46,817 nt of DNA, from contig JAEZAF010000170.1 of NCBI GenBank assembly GCA_023430545.1, positions 1 through 46,817 on the forward strand. Direction: 5' to 3'. A program made the translations under genes and the position numbers. This DNA comes from Chloroflexota bacterium. Its GTDB lineage: Bacteria; Chloroflexota; Anaerolineae; Aggregatilineales; Phototrophicaceae. Each line of letters starts with the position of its first letter. The first letter of the stretch is position 1. Below are positions 24,987-33,532 of the stretch, piece after piece. Below the pieces are notes generated by a model. The model saw only the letters and a program-made list of their open reading frames with translations, did no database searches and was not told where the DNA came from.

Positions 24987-25922
24987 TCAGCGAATGGCAC
25001 CGTGAGGCAGAACGGCATGAACACCACGCACACCGTTGACAACCTGCGTGATGTGGAAATCGACGGTGACGCTTGCCAGTGCGAGGGCATGAAGCCGGTC
25101 CAGACCGTGCAGGCGATTCATGAGCAGCAGCATCGCTTCCAATGCGATCACCAGTGCTTCGTCGAGGTCTTCATGGAAGCCGAGCGCGATCCAGCCTGCA
25201 GGTGTATTGGCGACAGGCGTGGTGAGCGGCATATCGTCCAGTAAATCAAAGGTGAGATCGACGCGATCCATCGGGCATTCTATTGCCGTGATCGAGATCT
25301 CACCGTCGCCCTGCGCGGCGTGTCCATCGCCAACACTGAACAGCCCACCTTCCACCGCAATCGGAAGATAGAGTGTGCTGCCTAGTGTCAGCTCCTTGCA
25401 GTCGATATTGCCGCCGGTGGGACGAGGTGGGATGGTGGTATGAATGCCGGCTTCGGCAGGGGGCATCCCGTAAATCCCCATAAAGGGGCGAATGCTGACG
25501 GTATGCCCATGCTGATTGGTCGCGGTCTGGGCTTCGCGGTCAAAGGTCCAGATGTGGAAGACGCCCTGATCGGTGATGCCCAGGCGCTGATTCCAGTAAC
25601 TCGGCCAGCCACCCGCCATCGTTGTGCCCCACTCGCCGACTTCAAGCGCATCGACTCGAACGGCCAGCGTCATCCCTGGTCGGGCACCTTCGATATAGAC
25701 TGGCCCGGTCAGCGCGTGGCCGTCATCGAGTACCGGGTCGCGCCCTTCCAGCTCACGCCGGTGAATATCGATACCGTTATGCGGTTCGAGTCCCCAGCCG
25801 GAATCAAGACACTGGAAGCGCACACTGTCACCCGGCTGAATATGCAGCACCGGCTTCAGGTCCGTAGAGAAGTGGCCGTGCAGGGTGGCGCGTTCAGCCT
25901 TCAGGTGATGTAGTGTGCCCAT
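24987..25922 (-). CDS. Acetamidase/formamidase family protein
   Basis: 311 residues. Family hallmarks are the N-terminal PGDSVRFQCLDS, the central HNGIDIH region with TGPVYIEGARPGMTLAV, and LFSVGDGHAAQGDGEI, which holds likely metal or catalytic residues. Members hydrolyse formamide, acetamide or related short amides to ammonia and the acid; the actual substrate is not known here. GAGG lies 6 nt before the ATG. It is the third gene of a minus-strand run after two ABC exporter half-transporters (17 bp spacing), so it is probably cotranscribed with them, though no functional link is obvious. Confidence 0.9.
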   Translation of the reverse strand: MGTLHHLKAERATLHGHFSTDLKPVLHIQPGDSVRFQCLDSGWGLEPHNGIDIHRRELEGRDPVLDDGHALTGPVYIEGARPGMTLAVRVDALEVGEWGTTMAGGWPSYWNQRLGITDQGVFHIWTFDREAQTATNQHGHTVSIRPFMGIYGMPPAEAGIHTTIPPRPTGGNIDCKELTLGSTLYLPIAVEGGLFSVGDGHAAQGDGEISITAIECPMDRVDLTFDLLDDMPLTTPVANTPAGWIALGFHEDLDEALVIALEAMLLLMNRLHGLDRLHALALASVTVDFHITQVVNGVRGVHAVLPHGAIR

Positions 25923-25939
25923 TGCTGACCTCGGTTCGT

Positions 25940-27757
25940 TTAGTTGCTGGCAAAAACCTGTTTTGCACCTTCGATGTATTCAAGGCTCTGGTGGCGGAAG
26001 TAGGTGTCATAGAGTTCGGCGTAATGGCCGCCCTGTTCCATGAGCTGTTCGTGGCTGCCCTGCTCGATGATCTCACCATTCTTCAGCACGATGATGCGGT
26101 CAGCGCTGCGGACTGTACTCAAACGGTGTGCGATCAGGATTGAGGTGGACTGCGACAGGATCAGATCCAGCGCTTCCTGAATCTGTGTCTCGGTAAAGGG
26201 ATCGACACTGGCGGTCGCTTCATCGAGGATGAAGACTGACGGACTCTGGAGCAGCACGCGGGCCAGCGCAACCAACTGACGCTGGCCCATGCTCAGACGC
26301 GCCCCACGCTCACCGACATCACTGTAAAGGCCATCGGGCAGAGTCTCCAGCCATTCACCTCCACCGATGCTGTTAGCAACCGCTGTGATTTCGGCATCGC
26401 TGGCATTCGGACGGCTGTAGCGCACATTGTCGGCAATCGTCCCGCTGAACAGGAACGGCTGCTGCGGGACAATCCCCAACTGGGCGCGGAAGCGCTGAAG
26501 GTCAAAGGTGCGGATATCCTGTCCGTCGATCAGGATTTCACCCTGCTGGAACTCGTAGAAGCGGGTAATCAGCTTGGTGATGGTGCTTTTGCCTGCGCCG
26601 GTATGCCCGACAAAGGCGACGCTTTCACCGGCTTCAATGGTGAGGTTGAAATTCTTCAGGATGGGCTGATCGTCACTGTAACCGAAGGTGACATCCTTAA
26701 ACTCGATGCGGCCTTTGAACTGCTGCGGCGCACGGTTATCGGACTGCTTGACGGTGTTTTCAGTATCAATCAGTGAGAAGATACGCTCGGTAGAGCTTAG
26801 GGCCTGCTGGAACTGGCTCCAGAACGAGGCCAGATTGATGAATGGGAACCAGAAGCGGTCCACACCCTGAATGAACAGATACCATGCGCCGGTGGTAATG
26901 GCCCCCCACAGCACCTGCTGCGATCCAAAGTACATGATGACCGCAAAGGCGATCCCTGCGAGCACATTCAGAAACGGGAAGACCGTCGCCAGCACAAAGC
27001 CGCGCCGCATGTTGACATCATAGGACTGGGTATTCACCGCCAGGAATTCATCGTAGATCATCTGCTCGCGGCTGAAGTTCTTCGCGACACTGATGCCGGT
27101 GACGGTTTCCTGAATATTGTCATTGACCATCGCCATTGCCCGCGATCCCTGACGCGTGACATTACGCGCCAGCACGCGGAACATGGCCGCCGCCGCCATC
27201 GGCAGCAGCGCCGTAATCATCAGGATGATGGACAGCGGCAGTGAACGGCTGATCAGAACGAACAGCAGCACGGTCACCGAGAAGAGCTGTGTCAGCACAT
27301 CACTGGCGATCATGAAGATATCGCCGAATTCCTGTGTATCGCTGGTGATACGGCTGACGATCTTGCCGGACTTGTTGGTGTCATAGAAGGCGAGGTCGCG
27401 GTCAAGCGCGGCCTGGAACGCATCCTTGCGCAACTGTGAGACGACATTACCAATCATGTGGCTGACAAACTGCCGACGCACCCATCCGGCGAAGTACTGA
27501 AAGATGGCGGTACCCACCAGCGCGGCGATGAAAATAACAATCATGTTCGAATTCTGATCGCGCTCCAGCTCGTCCAGCGTCGCGGCGATCCAGACGGGCT
27601 GCAAGGCACCGACAATCGCCAGACCGACCAGCGCGGCCAGCACGAACAGCATCTGGCGACGAAAGGGTCTGAAGTAGCTGGCGATGCGTCTGATCAAATA
27701 CGTGTCCGTGTAGGCACGGTCGTATTTGTCTTCATTCAAGCCGTAAAAAATCCCCAT
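25940..27757 (-). CDS. ABC exporter half-transporter B (canonical Walker B, LSMGQ signature)
   Basis: 605 residues: six-helix membrane domain (about 25-325) fused to a nucleotide-binding domain (about 360-600). Walker A is GHTGAGKST; Walker B is SVFILDEATASVD with the catalytic Glu present. The signature reads LSMGQRQ instead of LSGGQ. A protein with an intact Glu but an altered signature is the expected partner of the upstream half-transporter, which has the reverse defect. Together they should form a heterodimeric exporter of the TM287/288 or BmrCD type in the cytoplasmic membrane; drugs or lipids are likely cargo. It follows the partner gene after 92 bp. Confidence 0.94.
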   Translation of the reverse strand: MGIFYGLNEDKYDRAYTDTYLIRRIASYFRPFRRQMLFVLAALVGLAIVGALQPVWIAATLDELERDQNSNMIVIFIAALVGTAIFQYFAGWVRRQFVSHMIGNVVSQLRKDAFQAALDRDLAFYDTNKSGKIVSRITSDTQEFGDIFMIASDVLTQLFSVTVLLFVLISRSLPLSIILMITALLPMAAAAMFRVLARNVTRQGSRAMAMVNDNIQETVTGISVAKNFSREQMIYDEFLAVNTQSYDVNMRRGFVLATVFPFLNVLAGIAFAVIMYFGSQQVLWGAITTGAWYLFIQGVDRFWFPFINLASFWSQFQQALSSTERIFSLIDTENTVKQSDNRAPQQFKGRIEFKDVTFGYSDDQPILKNFNLTIEAGESVAFVGHTGAGKSTITKLITRFYEFQQGEILIDGQDIRTFDLQRFRAQLGIVPQQPFLFSGTIADNVRYSRPNASDAEITAVANSIGGGEWLETLPDGLYSDVGERGARLSMGQRQLVALARVLLQSPSVFILDEATASVDPFTETQIQEALDLILSQSTSILIAHRLSTVRSADRIIVLKNGEIIEQGSHEQLMEQGGHYAELYDTYFRHQSLEYIEGAKQVFASN

Positions 27758-27849
27758 ACCTGTTACCTGTGTTTCCTTATCCGTTCGAGATCAGCTTCTC
27801 GAAGTCATGTTCGGGAATACGCGCTTACTTCAGCGCGTTGATGTACGAA

Positions 27850-29697
27850 TTACTGTGCTGCCTTACCCTGATTGGGTGAAAGTACTGCCGACAGTTCCTC
27901 GGTAGACCGGCGCTTCTCGCGACTCTCGTAGCGGGCAAAGATGCGCCGGTAATCCACAGAGGATTCGAGCAGCGCTTCGTGTTTGCCCTGTGCGGCGATC
28001 TGCCCTCTGCGCAGGACGATGATGTGATCGGCCCAGCGAATCTGCGAAATGCGGTGCGTGATCAGAATCATCGTGCGGCCCTCAGACGCAGCATAAATCG
28101 CACGCTGAATACGGTCTTCGGTCGCGCTGTCGATGGCGCTGGTGCTGTCGTCCAGAATCAGGATCGGCGGATTGGTCAGGAAGGCGCGGGCAATCGCGAT
28201 GCGCTGACGCTGCCCGCCGGAGAGGGTCACACCACGCTGACCGATGACGGTATCATAACCTTCGGGGAAGGTCATGATGAAGTCATGGGCCTGTGCTTTC
28301 CTGGCCGCCTCGATGATGGCCTCGCGGCTGGCGTCGGGATGGCCGAAGGCGATGTTATCCGCCAGTGTACGGCTGAAAAGGAAGATATCCTGTTCGATAA
28401 TGCTGATCTGCGAGCGCAGGGCTTCGAGGTTCCAGTCGGTGACGTTGATCCCGTCGATCAGGACGCGACCGCTGCTGGCATCGTAGATACGGTTGATCAG
28501 CTTGGTGATCGAGGACTTCCCGGCACCGGTCTGGCCGACGATGGCGACGGTTTGCCCCGGCTGGATGGTGAAATTCATATCGTGCAGCACCATCTTCTCC
28601 GGCGTGTAACCGAAGCTGACGTTTTCGAACTGGACTTCGCCGCGCATCTTACCATCGTGACCGGCAACGTTACGGTCGAGATCGGTTTCCGCCGTGATGA
28701 TATTGAGGATACGTTCCGCGCTGGCGTAACCGAGTGAGATACGCGACAGGGCGCTCAGTGAGCTGAACACCGGAAAGCCGAATAATCCAAGCAGACCTTC
28801 GTAAGCGACTATCGAACCGGCGTCAATCGCGCCTTCACGGTACAGGATGATGCCGTGCACCAGACCGATTACGAGCGACAGCGGGAACAGGAAGTTCGAC
28901 AGGTATCGCGCTTCAACCCGCCCCTGACGCACAAACTCGTCACGGACGTTATCGGCCAGCGCATTGAAATAATCGGTTTCCTGCTTTTCCTGTGCCGCGC
29001 CCTTGATCACCTGCAGGCCGTCCAGCGCTTCGGCCAGTCGTGAGTTCATCATACCGAAGTTGACACGGACACGCTCGGCAATCGGGTTCAACTGGCGCAC
29101 GAAGCGGTACTGCACCATAAAGTGGATGATGACGAAGACCAGCGGCGTCAGGATCAGCGCCGGATGAATCAGCGGGGAACCGATAATCGGGACGACAAGG
29201 AACATGGTAGACCCGACGAGCAGGTTCACACCGGGGTTCATCATCAGATTCATCTCGCGCACGTCATTGGTCACACGCGCCATGATGTCACCAACCGGCT
29301 GCATATCGTGGAACATCATGCTTTTCCCCAGAAGGCTGGCATACAGCTCATCACGGACATCGCGTTCGATGCGCTGGCCGTAGGTCTCCGACGAAAAGTT
29401 ACGCATGAGCTGAAGGACCGCACGCAGGACCTGTGAACCGATCACCACCAGAATCATCTGGACGGTGAATGACATGGCCTCGTCGCTGTTGACCACACCG
29501 GCGACAAACCGGTTCAGTTCGTCGTATACCTGGCCGAACGCATACGGGACGACACCAGCCAGTGCAGCGTTGCTGAACGCACCGATCAGCATTGAAATCG
29601 ACAGCCACCAGTGACGGCTGATATGCGACCAGATGAAGCGACCCGTGCTGCGATGGTCAGTCGTATACACTCTGTTTGCAACAAATTCAGATGCCAT
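27850..29697 (-). CDS. ABC exporter half-transporter A (degenerate Walker B: LDD)
   Basis: 615 residues: about 20 N-terminal cytoplasmic residues, a six-helix membrane domain (about 25-330), and a nucleotide-binding domain. Walker A is GQTGAGKSS, signature LSGGQRQRIAIARA, Walker B ILILDDSTSAID, where Asp replaces the catalytic Glu. This marks the degenerate nucleotide site of heterodimeric exporters. ATG 29697 (MASEFVANR) is chosen because AAGGAAAC lies 4 nt upstream; the 42-codon extension to GTG 29823 has no spaced ribosome site and is not family-like. It is the first gene of the operon. Confidence 0.94.
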   Translation of the reverse strand: MASEFVANRVYTTDHRSTGRFIWSHISRHWWLSISMLIGAFSNAALAGVVPYAFGQVYDELNRFVAGVVNSDEAMSFTVQMILVVIGSQVLRAVLQLMRNFSSETYGQRIERDVRDELYASLLGKSMMFHDMQPVGDIMARVTNDVREMNLMMNPGVNLLVGSTMFLVVPIIGSPLIHPALILTPLVFVIIHFMVQYRFVRQLNPIAERVRVNFGMMNSRLAEALDGLQVIKGAAQEKQETDYFNALADNVRDEFVRQGRVEARYLSNFLFPLSLVIGLVHGIILYREGAIDAGSIVAYEGLLGLFGFPVFSSLSALSRISLGYASAERILNIITAETDLDRNVAGHDGKMRGEVQFENVSFGYTPEKMVLHDMNFTIQPGQTVAIVGQTGAGKSSITKLINRIYDASSGRVLIDGINVTDWNLEALRSQISIIEQDIFLFSRTLADNIAFGHPDASREAIIEAARKAQAHDFIMTFPEGYDTVIGQRGVTLSGGQRQRIAIARAFLTNPPILILDDSTSAIDSATEDRIQRAIYAASEGRTMILITHRISQIRWADHIIVLRRGQIAAQGKHEALLESSVDYRRIFARYESREKRRSTEELSAVLSPNQGKAAQ

Positions 29698-29836
29698 ACA
29701 GTTTCCTTGAAATTGAGGGTTTTCAGTGTGCTGGTGAACTACAGGGCGCAGGATCTGCGGCGTGGGCAGAACCTGTGATGCCGCAGGATCGGCGACATAG
29801 TGCCAGATCTGCGTGATGCACACTCCTATCTTCCAT

Positions 29837-29864
29837 CCTATACGATTATGAAGCGGCGTGTTAA
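29837..29864 (-). promoter_or_regulatory. Putative promoter of the heterodimeric ABC operon
   Basis: Minus strand TTAACA (29864-29859), 16 bp, TATAGG (29842-29837), about 140 bp upstream of the start at 29697. Inferred from sequence only. Confidence 0.4.
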
Positions 29865-30020
29865 GTCCATTACGGTTTCAGGCATGAACCAAAGTTACGA
29901 CTTAAGATACTTCCAAGCTGCTTCTGCACCTTTCTCATTACACCTGAAACCTGTGAATACTGGATGAGAAAGCGCAGCACATCAATGCAGCGCAGCGGGG
30001 TGACACGGCGGAGCATACAA

Positions 30021-30052
30021 AACGGCGGATCGCTGTTGTGCGGTCCGCCGTT
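30021..30052. terminator. Hairpin downstream of the VOC gene
   Basis: AACGGCGGA (30021-30029) / TCCGCCGTT (30044-30052), with a 14-nt loop, 67 bp past the VOC stop (minus strand). No long T tract. The region 29865-30118 holds no gene that I can support. Confidence 0.5.
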
Positions 30053-30118
30053 CTGCGCTGTCCATTTTATCGCTGTCTGCTCTGTTATTGGAGGTTGTGT
30101 TCTTAATAAATGCGAGAT

Positions 30119-30510
30119 CTACAGGTTCTGGTTGATCTCAACGATATTACTGTCCGGGTCATAGAAGTGCGCTGTGCGAATGCCCCATTCCTGCCGGTCT
30201 GTCGGAGGAGTGATGGCCTTCACACCTTTTGCTTCGATGTCTGCACAGACTGCGTCCACATCATCGACCGCCATACACAGCACCGCGCCGGGTATGCCTA
30301 ACGTCGCATTTTTAACAGGACTCTCACCCAACGTTTCGAGCATCGCAGCACGATCGAAGAGGGCCAGCACGTGCGCACCGGTGTCGATTTCGCTGTAGAT
30401 TTCGTCCGTGCCGCCCTGTTTCAGTGCGAAGCCGAGGACCTCGGTATAGAAATGGATGACTTTGCCATATCGGAAACCAGCAGACGGGTATAGTCGAACA
30501 CAGGTGGCAT
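30119..30510 (-). pseudogene. VOC/glyoxalase family protein, frameshifted near codon 18
   Basis: The 3' frame encodes IHFYTEVLGFALKQGG through a C-terminal TAHFYDPDSNIVEINQN, a single VOC domain typical of small glyoxalase/bleomycin-resistance-like proteins. The expected N-terminus is in another frame: ATG 30510, with GGGAGAG 4 nt upstream, encodes MPPVFDYTRLLVSDMAKS, the standard opening of this family, but then runs to a stop 12 codons later. Joining the two at about 30457-30460 needs one inserted base (AAG TC? ATC CAT) and restores a full domain of about 131 residues. Either a recent inactivating deletion or a sequencing error. A longer open frame to 30550 exists without family similarity. 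Confidence 0.8.
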
Positions 30511-30603
30511 AATGCTCTCCCTCTGGCAGTGACGCAGAATAACGAAACATCTGTTCTAGACAAGGAGGTGAATTTTACGCTATCAGGGGCAGACTGTCAA
30601 CAA

Positions 30604-30631
30604 AAAAGAGACGCAGATCTGCGTCTCTTTT
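30604..30631. terminator. Bidirectional terminator between hepT and the VOC gene
   Basis: A 28-bp perfect palindrome with arms AAAAGAGACGCAGA / TCTGCGTCTCTTTT, 55 bp past the hepT stop. The A and T tracts allow function on both strands. Confidence 0.8.
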
Positions 30632-30685
30632 ACGATCATATATCAGCTACTCATGTACATTCCGGCCTAAAGCGGCGGAGATGTA

Positions 30686-31054
30686 TCAATTCAAGCCTTC
30701 ATACCCTTCTTCATCTGCTGACAGATTGACGGGCAGATTTTTCAGAGCATCAATCAGTTCAGGAATACGCTCGGTAACGGTCTTCCATACGGTCTCATCA
30801 TCAATACCCAGATAGTCATGCACTATGCGATTGCGCATTCCGGCCATGGCTCTCCAAGGAATCTCAGGTTGGCTAGCCTGAAAAGCAGCAGAGACCTTTC
30901 CTGCTGCTTCTCCAATGACTTGCAACCAGTATCGACACGCCGCCTGTATGGTCTCATTCTGATTATATTGTTCGCGCGTCGTTTTACCTGCCAGTACGGA
31001 TAACTTCGACGCATACTCAAGCATATGGCGTAGATAGTAGACGTCATCTTTCAT
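30686..31054 (-). CDS. hepT: HepT-like toxin (HEPN ribonuclease, DUF86)
   Basis: 122 residues, all helical. The active-site motif RX4HXY is present as R74-N-R-I-V-H79-D-Y81, and QVIGEAAGKVS is another conserved HepT stretch. HepT is an RNase toxin that is neutralised when MntA adds AMP to the motif tyrosine. ATG 31054 (MKDDVYYLRHMLEYA) is chosen by family alignment; the frame extends upstream to 31324 through the mntA gene in another frame and that extension is not protein-like. The start overlaps the mntA stop by 11 bp, so translation is coupled. Confidence 0.92.
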   Translation of the reverse strand: MKDDVYYLRHMLEYASKLSVLAGKTTREQYNQNETIQAACRYWLQVIGEAAGKVSAAFQASQPEIPWRAMAGMRNRIVHDYLGIDDETVWKTVTERIPELIDALKNLPVNLSADEEGYEGLN

Positions 31055-31355
31055 ATTGCACGACCGCATTCTCAAGCACTTCAGCGCGCAGATGACGATT
31101 GAGCGCCTTATACGTGACCAGATCCACTGCGCGGCCATCGAATAGCTCTGAAAGCGCTTCCTCGATCTGGTACAATTGGAAGAAGTCAGGCGTATGACCC
31201 TCGTCGAACTCAACCAACACATCAACATCACTGGTAGCACTGAAGTCCTCACGCAGAACAGAACCAAACAGCGCCAGCTTCTGGATATGATACTTCTCGC
31301 AAAATGCTGCGAGGTCTGCCGCATCCACGGCGGGTTGATGATTGAGAGCGGACAT
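31044..31355 (-). CDS. mntA: MntA-like antitoxin (minimal nucleotidyltransferase)
   Basis: 103 residues. The nucleotidyltransferase motif GSX10DXD is present as G31-S32 ... D43-V-D45 (LFGSVLRED, SDVDVLVEF), with the third acidic residue in RAVDLVTY (Asp78). Such proteins AMPylate the tyrosine of HepT. The gene precedes hepT and overlaps it by 11 bp. It starts 11 bp after the acyl-CoA dehydrogenase stop, with AGGA 5 nt before the ATG, so the pair may be read from the dehydrogenase promoter. Confidence 0.92.
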   Translation of the reverse strand: MSALNHQPAVDAADLAAFCEKYHIQKLALFGSVLREDFSATSDVDVLVEFDEGHTPDFFQLYQIEEALSELFDGRAVDLVTYKALNRHLRAEVLENAVVQYER

Positions 31356-31366
31356 TCTGATCCTGC

Positions 31367-32596
31367 TTAATCCCCTGCGGCGATGGCGTCGGCTTCGTTC
31401 TGCCAGAACTCGGCATCGTAGGCGGGCATCTCACAGCGCAGATTGCCATCGTGACGGTAATCCAGCGCGTAATCGGCCTGCATCAACTGGTGAATCTCGC
31501 TGGTGCCTTCGTAGATCACTGCGCCCTTGCTGTTACGCAGGTAACGCTCGACCGCATATTCGTCACTGAAGCCATATGCGCCGTGAAGCTGCACGGCTTC
31601 CAGCGCGGCCTGCACGCTGTGATCTGTCGCATACCACTTGGCGACACTGGTCTCGCGGGTGTTGCGCAGACCGGCATTCTTCATCCAGCCCGCACGCATA
31701 CACAGCAGCCACGCGGCATCATACCACTGCTGCATGAAGCCAATCTTCTGCTTGATGAGCTGATGCTGCGCGATGGGCGTGCCAAAAGTCTCGCGCTCGT
31801 GCGCATACTTGACGCTGTCTTCCAGACAGGCACGGATCAGACCGGTCGCGCCAGTTGCAACGGTGTAGCGGCCATTGTCGAGGCAGGACATGGCGATCTT
31901 GAAGCCTTCGCCCTCTTCGCCGAGGCGATTGCCGACTGGCACTTCGACATTTTCCATCTTCACCCAGCCGGTCGAGCCTGCACGCACACCGAGCTTGCCG
32001 TGAATATCACCGGTGGTGACGCCGGGCATATCACTGGTGACGATGAAAGCGCTCATGCCGCGATGTCCGGCATTCGGATCGGTCTTGGCGACGACGAGGA
32101 AGTGATGCGCCTTGGTCGCCAGACTGATCCACATTTTCTCGCCGTTCAGGATGTAGGTGTCACCGGTGCGTTTGGCGGTGGCCTGCATCGCGGCGACATC
32201 ACTGCCGGCGTTGGGTTCGGTCAGGCAGAAGGCGGCATACTTCTCACCTTTGGCCTGCGGGGTGAGGAACTTCTGCTTCTGTTCCTCGGTGCCCCACTGC
32301 AAAATCGCCATGCTGTTGAGGCCGTGATGCACGGACATCACCACGCGCAGGCTGGTGTCGGCGCGTTCCAGTTCTTCGCAGACGAGACCGAGGGTGATGT
32401 AATCGAAGCCCTGACCTCCGTAGCGTACCGGGATGCTGATGCCGAGAATCCCCAACTCCGCCATTCTGGGCAAAAAGGCGGGGTTCATCTCCTGCTTACG
32501 ATCCCATTCACCGATGACCGGGATCACTTCCTTGTGCGTGAAATCACGCACCATTTTGCGAACCTGAATATGTTCGTCGCTCAGGCCAAAATCCAT
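31367..32596 (-). CDS. Acyl-CoA dehydrogenase
   Basis: 409 residues in the three-domain family fold. AFCLTEPNAGSDVAAMQATA is the FAD/substrate signature; LHGAYGFSDEYAVERYLRNSKGAVIYEGTSEIHQLMQADY is the second, with the catalytic base Glu363 in YEGTSEIH. It oxidises an acyl-CoA to the 2-enoyl-CoA in the cytoplasm, passing electrons to ETF. Chain-length preference is not clear; no other beta-oxidation genes are nearby. GAGGAAG lies 3 nt before the ATG. It is divergent from the GNAT gene at 32798 and followed closely by mntA-hepT. Confidence 0.95.
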   Translation of the reverse strand: MDFGLSDEHIQVRKMVRDFTHKEVIPVIGEWDRKQEMNPAFLPRMAELGILGISIPVRYGGQGFDYITLGLVCEELERADTSLRVVMSVHHGLNSMAILQWGTEEQKQKFLTPQAKGEKYAAFCLTEPNAGSDVAAMQATAKRTGDTYILNGEKMWISLATKAHHFLVVAKTDPNAGHRGMSAFIVTSDMPGVTTGDIHGKLGVRAGSTGWVKMENVEVPVGNRLGEEGEGFKIAMSCLDNGRYTVATGATGLIRACLEDSVKYAHERETFGTPIAQHQLIKQKIGFMQQWYDAAWLLCMRAGWMKNAGLRNTRETSVAKWYATDHSVQAALEAVQLHGAYGFSDEYAVERYLRNSKGAVIYEGTSEIHQLMQADYALDYRHDGNLRCEMPAYDAEFWQNEADAIAAGD

Positions 32597-32745
32597 TGTC
32601 TTCCTCTTCCTTGTGAATAGCTAAAAATTTTCAGGATTATATCATGTGCCCTTCAGACCATCGCATGCCGAGTTTAGCAACCTGGGTTCTGTAACTTTCG
32701 GACAAGGAATCTAATGTGATTCTGTCACGGATTGCACTTCACATC

Positions 32746-32754
32746 TGCTACAAT
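32746..32754 (+). promoter_or_regulatory. Extended -10 promoter of the GNAT gene
   Basis: TGcTACAAT (TG 32746-32747, TACAAT 32749-32754), 43 bp before the start codon, as in front of the DUF423 gene. No good -35. Confidence 0.5.
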
Positions 32755-32797
32755 CAACGTTTAAATAGATTGAAAATAGTTTGTTTGGAGTTTCGAA

Positions 32798-33406
32798 ATG
32801 AGTGCAGTGCCTTCAACACCCTCCGCCAGCGTCGCCCCTGTGATGCCCCCAATGGCAGCGATCCCCGCCGATGGCCTTCCCGTTGCCGTACTGCCCGATA
32901 CCCTGATTACCACCTATCTGGAAATGACACGCCGCATCGCCTTCCGCCCGGAATACGTCAACGGTGATCACTTTAACATCCAGCGCATGGCACGCATGGA
33001 CCTGCCCTTTTACCGTTTCCTTTACAGCACGGTCGGAGCGTTGTGGCGCTGGCGCGATCGCACGCATCTGTCGGATGCCGAGCTTGAGACTGCTCTCAAC
33101 GGTGCTATTATCGATATCCTGTATGTCGATGGTATCCCCGGTGGTTATATCGAGCTGGTACCGCAGGGGACCGATACCGAGATCGCGTACTTCGGCCTGC
33201 GTCCGCAGTTCTTCGGGATGGGTTTAGGCAAGCATCTGCTGAGCTACGGCATCGCGCAGGCATGGTCATATGGGGCGAAGCGCGTGTGGCTGCACACCTG
33301 TAATCTGGATGGACCTTACGCACTGGAAAATTATCTGAGACGCGGCTTCACGATCTTCAACGTCACTGAAGAGCCAATGCCCGATAAATATCATGAGCTG
33401 GCGTAA
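32798..33406 (+). CDS. GNAT family N-acetyltransferase
   Basis: 202 residues. A Pro/Ala-rich leader of about 30 residues precedes the GNAT domain. Motif A, which binds acetyl-CoA pyrophosphate, is FGLRPQFFGMGLGKHLLSYG near 135-155; motif B is YALENYLRRGFTIF. The region before the domain (RPEYVNGDHFNIQRM) is longer than in minimal GNATs. Substrate unknown; small amines or amino acids are usual. GGAG lies 7 nt before the ATG. Monocistronic, ended by a strong terminator. Confidence 0.87.
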   Translation: MSAVPSTPSASVAPVMPPMAAIPADGLPVAVLPDTLITTYLEMTRRIAFRPEYVNGDHFNIQRMARMDLPFYRFLYSTVGALWRWRDRTHLSDAELETALNGAIIDILYVDGIPGGYIELVPQGTDTEIAYFGLRPQFFGMGLGKHLLSYGIAQAWSYGAKRVWLHTCNLDGPYALENYLRRGFTIFNVTEEPMPDKYHELA

Positions 33407-33462
33407 CTGCTTCACCCGGATGACATCTGACCGAGAGCGCACGATCCCTGTGCGAAATATGC

Positions 33463-33493
33463 AAAATGACCGCTTCTGAAGCGGTCATTTTTG
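33463..33493 (+). terminator. Intrinsic terminator of the GNAT gene
   Basis: Perfect 13-bp arms AAAATGACCGCTT (33463-33475) / AAGCGGTCATTTT (33479-33491), loop CTG, T tract overlapping the 3' arm. Confidence 0.92.
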
Positions 33494-33532
33494 TTATCAC
33501 GATGCTTTTATCGCTCAGCAGGATGACTGGAA

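Noticed and set aside
30511..30550. Start of the VOC gene at 30550
   Set aside because: The extension has no family similarity; the true N-terminus lies in another frame from 30510.
31451..32620. 389-codon plus-strand open frame
   Set aside because: Antisense to a clear acyl-CoA dehydrogenase; composition is that of a shadow frame and there is no family similarity.
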